Positions 22,748 through 35,637 are shown, numbered from the stretch's first letter. The stretch: DNA of 64,000 nt from Xylocopa sonorina (GCF_050948175.1 NC_135204.1:9167473-9231472), one strand, 5' to 3'. Notes: a model not told the origin generated them from the letters alone. Program-made: numbers and translations.

Positions 22748-25535
22748 TTATGGCCAGCAAACAACGGCGGATTGAAGTTCGACTTGGTCCTAATTACAGG
22801 ATACCGTGGTCGCGAAGTTATCATTAGCGTGTTCGGCATGAAACTATTATACCAGGATTATTTCCATCGACGTTTAGACTCGCCTCGAGAGCTATACTTG
22901 ATAAACTTCGCGATCGCGTATAATTTCATCCATACTATACAATTCAAGCGGTACAAAACGATCATCGTAGCCGAGCTAATAGAGAACGAACTCGTAAAAA
23001 TATCGTCTTCATCAGATTGTAAATTACTCTGTAATTAGTGGGCTAGTTGGAATCTTTATACAGACACGATATCTCTCTTAGAGAGAAGAGTCGACGAGAA
23101 GAAAAAATACGAACGCTAAGACGAACGCAGTGGCTAGGAGTCATTAATTTTCATGAATTTTTTTCGCTCGTCTCGACGAGGAATCAATGAGCCACCCTTT
23201 GGACTGGACGCAACGCAATAATCGCGGATCCTAGTCGGGGCACGCGAAACCAGCACGAGCGGAGGCCAAGATTCCAAGTCGACTGTGGCGAGATAGTAGG
23301 TATCGGTTGACTTTTATGCGGCTCGTTTTTCGATTTTATTCCGCGTGCTCGCCGAGCAGCCAGCCAGTTTCGCGGTAATCGATTCGATCACGAACGCTGT
23401 TCGTCTTTTCGTTGTCTCCGAGCACAGAGTCTCTCACCCCGCCTCGTCCCCTCTCTATCCCTCTCGCCGTCGATATTAGCATAGCCGCCACCCTGCTCGA
23501 GGCTCGGGATTAACGGTTTCTTAAAAAAGTCGTTCGTGAAATGAAACCCCTTTCCTAACGTGTTTTCCTCCCCTGCGAGCGGCGCGCGTTACGTTTCTGC
23601 GGGAATTGCGGCCGTGAAATCCAAGAAGATTGAACGTCTGCTGGCCAAGATCGTGACTCTTAACGATTTCGAACGTGACCGTAATAAGCTTCACCGGCAA
23701 TCACGTCTGAGAACGAAAAATGGAAAATCCCAAACTAGTCTTATCGTGACTCACCGTTGATTCGATTAAGATCACGAAAAGGCTACAACTTGCAATTTCT
23801 CTTTTCCATCGCAACCGCGAAAGAATCCAGAAAACTCAACTCTGAATCCTTCGATTTTCTAAAAATGGAAAACCACCACGTCGATTCCTCTGAATATTTC
23901 ACTAGCTTCCTCCAATTACGATTAATAAAAGGCAGATTCGTCAACGAGGAGGCACGCAAATGCACCCCGTCGAGGCGCCTCACGGAATCGTTTGCGAAGC
24001 ATCGAGCAGCATCGATTGATTCGTTCGACTGCGAGGGGCGGCTGATCGAAACGGATTTACATTTAACAGTCGCAGAAGTCGCAGCCGATACGCGATGACA
24101 GATTGCATACCAGACGATAAATTCGAGACCCACCCGCCCCCACGTGGAAGGGGTAGGCCCGCCAGGGGCTGCCCGGTACCAAGCGCGGCCAGGCCAAAGA
24201 GCGCGCGGTTTAATATCGTTTATAAATTATTCCGCGGTGATAGCCATCAGCATACAAATTGGTTCTGCGAGGACCTCCGGCTGGGCCGCGTGTTTCCTTC
24301 GATTCCCAACGGGCACGGATCCTTTTCCCGCGTTCTCTCGCCCTTCCAGAGCAACGCCCTTCCAACGTGGCGAGCGTTTAGTTAAATAGAGAGTGACGCG
24401 ACCTCTAACGAAACTTTAAAGGCTCGAAGGGGAAGTTCTTCGTTTGGCAATCGCAACGATGGTTCGCGAACAAACTTCGAGCTCTTTCTGTCGAGCTATC
24501 CATGGTCGTACGTTGGGTAGTGTTAAGAAGAGGAACGATTCGAGCGACCGCACTCCAGAGATTTACTCCTCGCGACCGATTCGAGTCGCATCCTCTGTCT
24601 ACGTTTCAACACGAAGAACTCCATCTCGATGGAGTTCGAGGAGCGGACTGAAATCGATAAAACCGCTCGAGGACAACTCATTTTCTCCCGTCGAAGGGGC
24701 CACCGCGCGGAGAGGAGGGCCGAGCCGAAAAAAACGCCGAGGATCAATCGAAACGCAGTAACCGATAAAGGCTGAAAGGCGAGGAGCTCGTTGCCGACGA
24801 AACGAAGATTAGGAAGCAATTGGATGGCTACGGTGGCCTTTGATCGGCGTCGAAACTCGTCCGAGCCGAGGCCGTTTCGAGGTTTCGGGGCCCGTGCAGG
24901 GGGCAGCGAGGGGGGCCCACTCGACAGCCCGATAGCGACGAGGATTTAATTGACACCGGGAGGTGTCGCAGCGCTAAACTATGCAAAGTGGCCGACTTGG
25001 CGGTCGGCTTTCGCTTTCTCAGCCGCCTCTGGAACGCGGTGGGACGTCGTACGCGACGACTCACCCGATGGAATTAAGGCTGCACGCGTTCCCCGGCTGA
25101 TCGATCGATCTGTCCACGACGTCCAGTCGGACTGTCCCTCAGGCACGGACGGTTTTGAGGGAAACGGGCACTGGTATGCGCTGGAAGTGATCGTGAACGA
25201 TGTGGTCGGTCTGTTTCCAAGCGATTAGAACGGTTCCATCGAATTCTGTTCGTGGTGAGATCAATCGGAAACAGGGTCGACAGAAAAATGAATCTACACT
25301 CGGGACAAGTAGATATCTAAAATCGAGCGAGACCGAATTCGTCGCATTCGAGGAATATTCCAAACGATCCTCCGCCTCTACGACGCAAGTTCGAAGTGTC
25401 TTGAACGACTCGCGAACAATCAGCCATTCCTCCGACCCATTAGATTCCCTCGATCCCACCGTCTCTCTGTACGCGTCGAACGCGAACGGAGAAAGCACCA
25501 CGGTGGAATAACAAGAACAAGAAGACAACGAAGGC

Positions 25536-25558
25536 AGAGAGAGAGAGAGAGAGAGAGA
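25536..25558. repeat. (GA)n microsatellite
   Basis: Uniform GA dinucleotide run in intergenic DNA. Confidence 0.95.
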
Positions 25559-27770
25559 AAGATAGGGGACGGCGAAAAAAATCCGACGAAAGGGCCCCGA
25601 TGGTGGACGCGCGGGACTGTAGGAAAAAAATGGCGAAAAATGCGAACTTCTCGCCGCTGCGGGCAACGACAAAGGGCTGCTGCCATTGCGTGCTCGCCGC
25701 CTCGCAGATAAATCTTTCCGTCTCTGTCCCGCAACGTGGCCGCGCGTTAGTTGGAAGCCGAGGGGATGGAGTCTCCACCGTGGAGGAGCCGCATGGGACC
25801 GTCGTTCTGGTCCAGGCCTAGCACCGCGACGCGCCCCGCCACGGCTGGCTCTCTCATTTACACTACGAGCACCAGGATTTACTGGCCGCAGAATACAATG
25901 CGGGACCTGTCCGTGTCCATCCAGCGAGACCGTGAGCCGTCCTCGCTACTAGTCGTGTACACCTCGTCGCGCGCTCGCCCTACGGACGCCCGTTGCCTTT
26001 TCGTTCGGCTCGATTCGGCCGAGGGCTGGCCTCGACGACGTCTTCGATGGAATAATGGCCACTGCGACCACGGACGGATTCACGCTGGCGAGCAACGCGC
26101 GATCGACCACGCTCGTCGCCTTTGCTCGCTTACCTCGACCCCATGTTTTTCGGTTATGGACCGCGATTAATCGGGCCGCGGCTGGGACGTTAATTGACAC
26201 TGGCAACCTCTGGACCGAGGTGACGCGCGGGATCATGGACAGAGTCGCGCGTTCGTCTTGGTTCGTAACGAGAATTCCTAGAAGCATCGAGCGGATCGCT
26301 TCCTAATTCGGACTCGACGTGGGCGAACGATTTATGAAGATGGTAAGAGTGGTACGAGTGAGGATAGAGAGTTTGGAGAGTCGTCGAGGAGACGATGGTA
26401 GGTGCGAAATTTGTGGAACCCCGTGACAGAGGAGCTTGGCGAGCAGCACCCCAAGAATTGCCTTGATAACGATTCGAAAGGTGTCCCTGGAATCCCCAAC
26501 GACTAACCATCGTGTCGGCGATCCCTGTCCCGAGGCATCTCCAGAATCCAGCCACCCGTTCTCACCTGAACGTCGAAGACGCGGGACCCCTCTTTCGAGG
26601 GTGAGAGAACTGTACCAACGTAACAGTTCGGTGCCTTTAGAGCGGGCTCGAGGCGGCGGGCACAAACGCGCCGACAAACGGTGTCCCGCTTGGAAAGCCC
26701 TCGTCCAGCCAACTCTTTCCCAAAAGCCCAGCCGTTGCTACCATCGTAGAATGGTAAACCGCGATCGAACGACCATTTTCGGGACCAGGTGCGAATGGGG
26801 GAGCAGCCTCGAATGCCTCGTTAGGGATTCCCTCGAGCCGCAGGTTTTATTTGGTAGACCGTTTTAGAGGAGGCCAAACTCGATGCACGCGCGACGCCAC
26901 ATTTTTTTTCGAGAATTATTCCGACGAACTGTGACGTGGAACGATATCCTTCGATCGGAGAGGAGAAATGGATCCCGCCAAATCGTGCCAATTAAAGGGA
27001 TAGTCGTATGAAGGTTCAACGAGGAGCGCGCACCCTAAAACGAGAACGGCAGACCCGTGCGGATTTGCCATTTAGGAGGATTTACATTCGCGGTGGGAGG
27101 AAGGAAGGTGGCCAATAAACCCGCGACCGTTCAGGCATTACTTTTCCCTCTCATCGCCGTTCAAGGCTGGTGCGCGGCTTGTTGCCCACCCTTCCCTCGT
27201 GTGGGAGTTGACTCTCTCGTCCGGCGCTGGCTGATTTGCGATCAATTTGCCCTAATTTACAATCGGTGCCCTCGGTGCCGCGGTGCCTTCAGCGTCTCCT
27301 GGCCATGAAAGGCGCGTCGAACGGCCCTCGCGGCCTCTCCTCCTGCGGACCGAAAGATTCATCCTGACCGGCGAGAAATTAATCGGACGCCTTGTAAACG
27401 TCGCTGGGCCTTCGTTGCCTGCGCTCAGTCGCTTTTGTGGTGCCTTGAATGGTTCTTTTCATGCGGATCTCTTTGAGAGAAAAAAAAAATAGAGGGCGTT
27501 GCTGTTGCTTCCGTCGAGCCGAGATCGCGCGATCGACCGAAGAGACGAGCGTTGCTTCGAATTGTAATTGTTCTCAGATAATTTTTCGGGTGGAGTCGTT
27601 GGCAGCTTCGCGTGGTTCGTCGCGAAGGTGATGGAAGAGGAAGAGGGATCGAAGCTCTCGCTGAAAGTCGGAGCAAAGTATGGACGGACTCGATTTATGA
27701 GCAATTATGCTATTATCCTGGGCGTAGTCGTGAATAATGAATCGCTGTTTTAACGGCGTCACGAGTAATC

Positions 27771-28070
27771 CATTAAATTTCACCGCGCGATTGTTAATTA
27801 ATTAGAAAGAATTACTCTTGGGCTACGCAGGCCGGCGATTTGGCGGAGGATTTCGAAAATTCACCGCGGTCGGGCCTCGTTAAAAAATTACGACGCCGTC
27901 GTAATTTTTTAACGAGCACACTCGACTCCGCGCCGCGGTGTAATTAAATAAAACTCGGACAATCCTGCACTTCATTAATCATCGGCCCCGTCGAATCCAC
28001 GGCCCTCTAATTAATTTCCCGCCGGTGACCACGTTAATCGCGTCGATGTCGCGTTAATTAATACCTCGAT
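27771..28070. promoter_or_regulatory. ATTA-rich block surrounding a perfect foldback
   Basis: Homeodomain-type cores occur at about 27771 (CCATTAAAT), 27786 (TTAATTAATTAG), 27940 (TAATTAAATAAA), 27972 (CATTAATC), 28007 (CTAATTAATTT), 28030 (GTTAATC) and 28051 (GTTAATTAAT). They flank the inverted repeat at 27862-27940. Density is higher than in neighbouring CpG-rich DNA. Candidate regulatory block only. Confidence 0.3.
27862..27940. repeat. Nested inverted repeat with a perfect 20-bp-arm hairpin
   Basis: The left arm 27876-27895 (CTCGTTAAAAAATTACGACG) is an exact reverse complement of the right arm 27897-27916, separated by a single C at 27896. Outside it, CACCGCGG (27862-27869) and CCGCGGTG (27933-27940) form a second pair of exact arms. 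The one-base centre makes it a cruciform/palindrome rather than a microRNA-type hairpin. It may be the remains of a small foldback transposon, but no target-site duplication was recognised. Confidence 0.9.
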
Positions 28071-31000
28071 ACTCTTACGCCTGCTTAGTCCGCTCGACTG
28101 TACAATCGCTCGACGTATCTCTTAACCTCGGTTCATTCGCTCGTCGTTCAAATTAATCGCGAACAACGCAATCCTGCACGAATCTAGCCATCGAAGTGCT
28201 TCACGAATTACCTAGAAATTCAGTCGAAAAACGAAGGGATATCGACGAGGAGCAGTAAAGCGCGGGAAATTCGAATAATCGTAAGAACCGGTTTCGTTCG
28301 ACCCAAGAGGAAACTACCAGCGACTACGAGCGATGTTCTCGAGCCTCGTTCGGAACCTTCCCACCGATTAATCCCCGTTTTATCGTCGAATCGACGGTCC
28401 GAACGAGCCGCGAGACGTTTTTCGCACCTCCTGGCCAGACGCTGCGCACCGCTTTATTAATAACAGGCGAGAACGGGCGGATTTACGAGTTAACGGTATC
28501 CAGTCTCTGGTTCCCGCCGCGTTTTATTCGTTTCCAGGGCCCGCCGGAATCGCGGGGCAAAAATAATGGCAGGAAATATAAATTTCGCCGGGCGGTGACG
28601 GCGCGATAAGCTCGAGCGGCCGACTGGTTCCTCGCCTGGCAACCTCGGCAGCCTGCGACACTCTTTTAATTACTTTATTATTTGCCAGCGGAATCGTTCC
28701 GCGTCGATAACCAAGGGTACGAGCAACGCCAATGCCAAAGCGCTATTTTTCACTCGATGAACCCAGCAAAACGTGCGCACACCTTACTGCTACCTGTCCA
28801 TCGAAAGAATTGGACAGACTTCGTAGTTCGGTTACGAGCAGAGAGAGAGAGTTTCGAGGAAATTGGACACGAGACGAACGTGAAAGTGCTCAGGGACCAT
28901 CGATGGAAATAATGGCGAGGCTGAAAAATTTGGTCAGAAATAATGGAAGGAACGCGCGGGGTAGCAAAAGCGGCGCGGCTCGAGTGGTGGGGCAGTGCGG
29001 CTGTATTTCACCGTCTCGGTTCCACGGGGCCCGGCTATACATAACGCTGGCCCCTTCACAAAGGGCTCGTGGTGAGATGGTAGCCTACAAGATCGGATAA
29101 TATGGGTAGTTATTTGTCGGCGCGGATGTTGGTTTTTCAGGCGAGTGTGTTCGCCCATGCGTGTGAGGCCCCCCGCAGTGACGGACCCCGCTGGCTACGG
29201 GGCCCGATCCGCCCCACCGCGGCCCATCGCCAGCGTCTCCGCCACGGTCCACCGTCCTCCCCTTATCTCTCCGCGCTTCTCATCACTTTTCGCGCTCTAT
29301 CCGCCGGTCGGACGCGACCGTTCGCGTTTCGAGAGATCACCAGTGAGATTAAACGCGAAACGGGCATTAATGGGGACCCCTGGCAGGGCCTGGCTCTACG
29401 TTGCGCGTACAAGGAAGAGACAGGTACTGGTTACGGTAGTGGTCGATCGAGGCTGACGAGTTTCGATCGAGAATTTCGTTCGACGAGGCTCGATTTCGGG
29501 TCAGAATCTTCTTTATCGGGTACTTTATATTTGAAGGCAACGTTTATCGTGCCGTAACGTTATCAACGAGGATTCGAGGAAACAGATGAATTTTGGGCGA
29601 AAGTTTGAGGGGGTGGTTGCGCGCGTCCATCGAGCTCGAGGCCTCAACCCTGGCGATCCTCCTCGAGCGAGGCTCTCGACCCTCTCGATGTCTAATCGCA
29701 ATAAACCGGGGGAGGCGAGAGCCGTTAAGCAGAAAAATATGGACACTGGATCGGAGGAGTGCAAACGGCGAGCAACAACGTACGCGCGTGTGCGTGGGGC
29801 GAGAAGGGACCCGAGTGCCCCGCCACACACACGCTGCGTCCAGGCGTCCGTAACGTCTTTTAATCACGAAATGAGCCGGCTCGCTTCAAACGGCCAGGGG
29901 CCCGCGGTCCTCTGTTGGCCGAATTAAGTAAATCAATAAATAACGAGGATACCTCCGCAACACCTGCGCGCACCACTCCACGACGGCACCGAGTAACAGG
30001 ATTTACGGCGCAGGGCGCCGCGTCGCGCCGATTCTTCTCTCTTTCTGCGTTACTCTCCTGCCTTTTTTTCTGTTCATTCTCTTTTTCCACCATCCTTTCC
30101 CCCTCCCTCCCCTCTCGCCGCCCATCACCTTTGGTTTATTTATCTTAAACCACTTCAGGGACACCGGCGCGTATACGCGCGTTTAGTCTCTCGTGAATTA
30201 TAGTTATCCTCGATGGGAGCCTCGCGGTGGTTCGAGCGGGGTTTTCAGTTTCGCTACGAAGCCTCTCAACGGGGAGAATAGAGAGATTCCAGGCTGACAA
30301 TTAACGCGGGGGATGTAATTAACGCGGCGGACCAGGCGACGCACGTCGGAGGTGGAAACTCGAGGATCCGTGGACGGACGCGCCAGCTGCATATGCGCGA
30401 CTCTTTCTTTACTAATTTTAATACCGGAGAGACAGGACGCGAGGTAACGAGGCCGTGAATAACGATCGAGATTACGATCGTATCCTGATCGCGATTAATC
30501 GAGCACGCGTTCGATCCGGTGGAATCAGCTGTTCCGCTTTCCTAATTTCCTTGCGCGAGTTACAACTTTCGAGTGGTCGTGGCGTCCGATAAGACGAGAT
30601 CGCACACGTCGAGTGTCGTGTACCGTTCGACGTTGGTACTTTATTTCCCCTCCCCCCATGTTTTTGTTAACGCATCGTCGCGATTGAGCGAGAAAAACGA
30701 AACGGGGACAAACGATCGCGCGAACGATCGTCGAACGCGATAGAAGCCACGGATCGTTATTGGTGGTGCGTGTCCGGGGGCAACAATAATGGGAATGGTA
30801 ACAACAAAGGGCATATTAGCGAAAACGGGGACGACTGGCTGCGAAGCAGGAAGCGGCGATGAGAAGGAGGCGCCTGTAACGGGGACGCGTAAAGAAACGA
30901 GCGAAGGAAAAAAGAAAAATGGTCCCCGGTACCTCGTAAATAATAATTATCATGAGAATCATCGGCGAAAAACGTGGATACCAGCGGTAAAAGCTCTTTC

Positions 31001-33795
31001 GATCGTCGCGATTTATGGCGTCGCGATCACAATGGACCTTGGATTAGACTGGCACACTTGGGAAACGAATTTCTAACGGGGAGCCTTACATCGCGTCCCG
31101 ATATGCTAAGTTAGTGACAAACGCCCGTTGTATCACTGCGAGCGTCCACATCGACGCGTCACGATGATACGAATCGTCGCGATCAAAAAACCAGATGCAA
31201 CACAGGCAACGATATTTAAGAATCCACGGTTTTGGGGGGACGAAACGAAGTAGGACGCGTTATGCGAGGCCACCAGCGACTACCCTCGCGCAGCAGCGAA
31301 ACAGCCTCTAAACGGGCTGGGCTCGCGGAGGCCATTGAAATCCGACGTCGACGGGGGAAGAAAAAGTGGTTGGACGTTAAGAGAACGAACGAAAGAAGGA
31401 AATTCCTCATTGATGCGGACAGGAAACAGGTCCTCGATCCACGGGGTGGATCCTCCGCGAGCTGCGCGGTGGTACAAAGCGCCGGTATGGGGGGAATGTG
31501 AAACGCGCCGCTTCGAACTGGAAACTTCTTAACGAGCATAATTTAATAAGCCGGCCTGGTGCGTTGCCAGTCGATTTTATGCGGCATTGTCGCGGGCAGG
31601 AACGCGGGAACCGCCGGCGGAAACCGCTGGAAAAAGCCTTTCGACCACGCTCGTGCCCTTTTTCTGCTCGCTTGGTGTCACGGACTGATAGCCATCGTGG
31701 CTTAATCTTTCCGATCTGGATGGCTCACGACGAGAACCGACTCCGTCCACGAACCCGTACACGCCACCGCCGGGCGATGTTATTTTTGTAAATTGGGATA
31801 ATTAAGGGGGGGATCCCCGTGCGGGTTTATAAATTAGATTAAAGGATAACGCGTAGAGTTTCACGCAAAGTCCTCTGGTTCGCAAGGGGGGATTCATTGT
31901 TCCCGTGGTCTCAGGGAGTGCCATTTCTAATGCTCCACGCGTATGCTGTACAAATCGCAACCACCCCCAAGGCTCGCGCGCGACCAGAGAGAAAGGGGTT
32001 GAAAAAGGAGACGGCGGACGATAATCGTTCGTCCGTAAAAATCGAAAACCGATCCCCGTCGAACGGATAGCACCGGATGCTGCGTTCACGGTAGACGCGG
32101 CTGATACGATATCGTCGATCCGTGGGCGAGTAACGGGGGCGACCGGTAGCCGGTTCGCGCGGCGCGTTTCGCAAATTGAAATGGAACGGTGCGCCAGCGC
32201 GGGGCTTTTTTTCTCGCCGTTTAACCGTAATACGCGGCGCGTTTATCCGCGCGTACCGGTGGCCCGCGGCGCAAAAAGAGGAAACGTGGCGCGTACAAAC
32301 GGCAAGGAAATATTGCTCGGTGTCGGCGCGCGAAAATTTATCGCCGCGGCAGCGCCCGGGGGCCGCGCGGCCGGATCGAGCGGAAAGGGGGCCACGCCGT
32401 TGCGACCAGGCTCTACGCGTCCTTATGGAAACCGTGCGAGCGTCTGTGTGTATTGCTCGCGAGAGAGAGAGAGAGAAAGAGTGGGAGAAACGCGAGGGAG
32501 AGAAAGCGAGAGGCGAAATCGGGGTTGGACGGCAGGGAAGAATCGAGGAAAGCGGTAGGATGTGGAAATAGCGAGCGAGTGATTGAGGATGGAGGAAGTG
32601 ACGGAGCGGAGGAGATCGGGGAAGATAACGATGAACGAAATTGAATGAAATCCTGGGGAAATTTGTGGGACCGGAATGAAACACGGTTCGCTCGTGGTTG
32701 CGTTGCCAACGACGAACGTGACGTCGCGGTGGATCGAGGACGGACTCGAAGGTGCGCGAGGAGGAACGCGAGTCTTTGGAGGATCCGAGAAAGTAGTCGC
32801 GAGACGCGAAAGGATCGACGAGAATCAAAAAATTCGCGAGAAGACAGCGCAACGACCAAGGGAAAGTAAAGATGCGAGAAAGGGCGGACCATGGGCTACG
32901 ACGAAAGGCGGGCAACACGTGGGGAGGAAAGGAGCGCGTCTAAGCAACGAGGAGGAGATGATCGCCAGACTCCCACTGGCAGGAAATAGAGAGGCTTTAA
33001 TAAGAGAGTCGACAAGGGGAGAGCATCGTGTTTCGGCTAATCGAAAACGTGAAATGAAACACGAGCGACTCAGACGGCTGACGGCCCGTTAAATTATCGC
33101 GCAAAACGATTACATTGTCCGCGTGCTTTCTTTTGAACCGATGTTAGGACCGCTCGCCATTTTCACCCCTCTTCCTTTTTCGTACCGCGACACGGCTCGT
33201 TACGCGGGCTTCGTCGGGCATCCGTCAAGCTGAGGTTTGCTTCTTTCCTTTTTCTCTTCCTCCGCGTTTTCCTGCGTCAGGTTCGGGAGCTTCGTGGTTC
33301 GCGGCGACAAATAGTCGGCGGGAGCGAGACCAGCCACTCGCGCGGCCATTTTTAGACGCCCTCTGCCTTGGATCCTGACGCGCGAGCCTCGCGCAAAGGG
33401 AAATCGCGGGCATCGTAGTTTTCGTCAACTCTCACGATTTTTTAACGTTTTTTAATCCTCGAACGGTGACTCTCGCTCGTCACGATGTTTTTCGCGTGGC
33501 AATTCGAGAGGCGACAGTCTCTGTTTATGCTGAATTTCGTTATCTCCAGTTCATAGAAGCGAAGTATTGGTTCGAGAATAGCGTCCCTTAAGCTGTTTAC
33601 GTCTTCGGTTGGAAAGTGACATTGCGACGTAAAATTCCTCTGCGACTGTAGTCCTGAATAGGATGTGTCTAGCGTTAGTACAGTTTCGACGATCGTAGCG
33701 AGCACACGTATCGCCAAGTTTTAAAGTTTTAAGGCGAATTTGATTTTATTTATTTATCCACGATGAAATTGGTGATAGAGTGTAAACAGTGATGA
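28071..33795. other. Intergenic, no gene recognised
   Basis: CpG-rich DNA with one purine-biased tract (32459-32690). A minus-strand open frame of 335 codons (31911-32918) exists because of that tract; its translation is serine/arginine/phenylalanine-rich low-complexity and is not accepted. A 95-codon ATG frame at 30789-31076 has no recognisable domain. Confidence 0.6.
32459..32690. repeat. Purine-biased tract
   Basis: The tract begins with a GA microsatellite and continues for about 230 bases as G/A-dominated DNA on the + strand. This strand asymmetry removes stop codons on the complementary strand and creates long spurious open frames. Confidence 0.8.
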
Positions 33796-33802
33796 TATAA
33801 AT
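33796..33802 (+). promoter_or_regulatory. TATA-like box upstream of the candidate micro-gene
   Basis: TATAAAT lies 58 bases upstream of the candidate ATG at 33860. A CAGT (33837-33840) that could serve as an initiator is about 40 bases downstream of it, somewhat farther than the usual 30. The surrounding 33720-33860 is AT-rich and CpG-poor compared with its neighbours. Confidence 0.2.
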
Positions 33803-33859
33803 CGAGTGTGAGAAATAGAAGAATTAGAGTAATAGACAGTGAATCCGGAAGTAGCAGCG

Positions 33860-34138
33860 ATGACCCACAAGATTCTGGCAATTCAGAATGCCTTGGTAAG
33901 TGTTTTGTAAAGTATCACACCAAACGCAAGTGCTACTATAAAGTATAACACTTTCGTATGTTAATTTTTATAGAAATTCACGTACACGCGATGTCGTCTC
34001 GAGTTGCAGCGGTACCATATCGAAAAAGTCGTCGAGCGCAAAGGGTTGAAGGAAACGCATCTCTGCACCCTTCGCGGACAAAAGGGAAATTTCTCAGAAG
34101 AGGGTGGAGGGGTCAGATTTTCTCGCGAAGCGACGTAA
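33860..34138 (+). CDS. Candidate two-exon micro-gene, 66 aa, function unknown
   Basis: The ATG at 33860 opens a 12-codon exon encoding MTHKILAIQNAL, followed by a strong donor TTG|GTAAGTG. A 78-base AT-rich intron (33896-33973) ends in TTAATTTTTATAG. The frame continues in phase 0 from 33974 with KFTYTRCRLELQRYH, IEKVVERKGLKETH and LCTLRGQKGN, to a TAA at 34136-34138. Short AT-rich introns with these consensus ends are typical of insects. Against it: the second part turns into R/G-rich sequence resembling background translation, and no family is recognised. The first exon could equally be the 5' exon of a longer transcript that splices elsewhere (donor-like GTAAAT at 34135 or GTAAGC near 34172), or the structure could be chance. 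No signal peptide or membrane segment is visible. Confidence 0.25.
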
Positions 34139-35257
34139 ATTTCCCTGATAATTCCGATCCATCAAGTTTACGTAAGCGCGGGGCGGCAGCGGCGGAGAAC
34201 GGCGCAAAACACCCACGCGCGTTCCCTCGCCGTGCGAAAGATGCTATCTTCCGTCGACGGGATGCGTTACAAAATTATGCAAAGCGGCGACGCTCGCGAT
34301 TAATATCTTCTGGAGGCCTGCGACTCCGCGCGGTGTCGATTCTTTTAACGAGTAAATCGCGCGAGCGGAGATTCCAGATTCGGATTATCGTCGATCGACG
34401 CTCGAACGTCCAGCTCGCTCGAACGTCTCTCGACTATTTTCTGAACGCGCGGTGGGGTAACGTTCCTTAGAACGAATTTCGAGCGGAGGGCACGGTCAAT
34501 GAATTTTCCTCTCTCCCCTCGAAGGAAGAGGCGACACGCGTGCGCGAGACTGATTAAATAAAAACCGCTTAAGACACGCGAGATAATTACGCAACGGAAG
34601 CTCTTGGCATTTCTCACGAGAAACCGAGGAAAAGAAGACACGTCATCGCGTATTATATACGATTATAACAAAAGTGAAAAAAAGCGAAACGAACAACGAT
34701 CGTTCCTCGTTGCACTGGTACACGTGCAGTTAATTACCAAACATGGTACGGGACGAGCAAAAACGGGCACGAACTACACGAAAAGCGAACCAGCCGAGGC
34801 AATCTCGAGCTCATTCAGGAACACGACTGACAGGAGAAAATCGACGACGAGAGTATCGCAGGCGAGAGAGAAAAGAAGGCAAGAGTAATGTACGATAGTC
34901 CGCGGTAATCGTTGGCCGGAAGAGGTGCTAACGGAATTAAGCCAGCGTTTCCTTACTCCTGGCTAATTTCTTGTGTGGTCCTCGCCGCCGCCTCCCTTTC
35001 AGCTCGCGGACGAGGGGGTTAAACGAGTCGATAAATCTTGTCGCTGGGTGCACGGCCGCATAACGGCGTGCTCGCGTCCGCGTGCACGCCGCTTTATATC
35101 GGGCAGAGCGTAATTAGGCCGAGAGACAACAGGTGAGCCAGCCTGTGACACAGCTGCCGGTCTCCTTCGTATCCTGACGTTCGAACGGGCTTTATCTAGC
35201 CCCTGGATCGCCCTCGCGATCAGTCGACGCGAGGGAAGCTTTTTCTGGACTCGCGCG
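34139..35257. other. Intergenic, nothing recognised
   Basis: Mixed CpG-rich DNA without recognised coding or RNA features. Confidence 0.6.
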
Positions 35258-35637
35258 ACTGGAGTTCGCTTTGGGAGGGGTTGGAACCAGGAATTTCTGG
35301 TGACGCGTTGCACGTCAGAGGCTTGAAGAATCGCTGCTGACATTGCAATCGAGCGTTGATTACGAATTACTTTGTCTATTGTGGAGTTCAAGTGGACACG
35401 CTTTGCTCTTTAAATGCGATGGGTGCTCGCATAGTTTTGGGTGTCTCGAACTGGAGTTCGATTCGGGAGGGGTTGGAACCAGGAATTTCTGGTGACGCGT
35501 TGCTCGTCAGACGCCTCAAGAATCGCTGCTGACCCAGAAATCGAGGGTTAATTAGGAATTATTTTGTCTACTGTGGAGTTCAAGTGGACATGCTTTGCTC
35601 TTTAAGTGCGATGGGTGCTCGCATAGTTTTGGATGCC
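35258..35637. repeat. Tandem duplication, 192-bp unit, two copies
   Basis: Copy 1 is 35258-35449 and copy 2 is 35450 to about 35637, directly abutting. Both contain GGGAGGGGTTGGAACCAGG, AATTTCTGGTGACGCGTTGC, TGTGGAGTTCAAGTGGACA, TGCTTTGCTCTTTAA and GGGTGCTCGCATAGTTTTGG in order. About nine in ten positions agree by eye, so the duplication is fairly recent. The unit has no continuous open frame shared by both copies and no recognised transposon hallmark. Confidence 0.97.

Larger units (their letters stand above)
22262..27770. other. Intergenic, no gene recognised
   Basis: It contains two exact T-box half-sites 244 bases apart, a (GA)n run at 25536-25558, and open frames up to 177 codons that are serine/arginine-rich translations without splice support. 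The 22670-23038 frame has balanced amino acids but no ATG start and no homology I recognise. Confidence 0.6.

Noticed and set aside
22670..23038. 122-codon frame with TTGCAG acceptor-like site at 22740
   Set aside because: No ATG, no downstream donor at the right place, no family match. The acceptor-like bases are better explained as part of a T-box half-site.
31911..32918. 335-codon minus-strand open frame, the longest in the window
   Set aside because: It overlays a purine-biased tract on the + strand that removes stops from the minus strand. The translation is S/R/F/P-rich without any domain, and plus-strand frames overlap it throughout.
33442..33717. 91-codon minus-strand frame divergent from the candidate micro-gene
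   Set aside because: The composition looks protein-like, but the frame has no ATG (it starts at TTG) and no splice acceptor was seen to supply a start.
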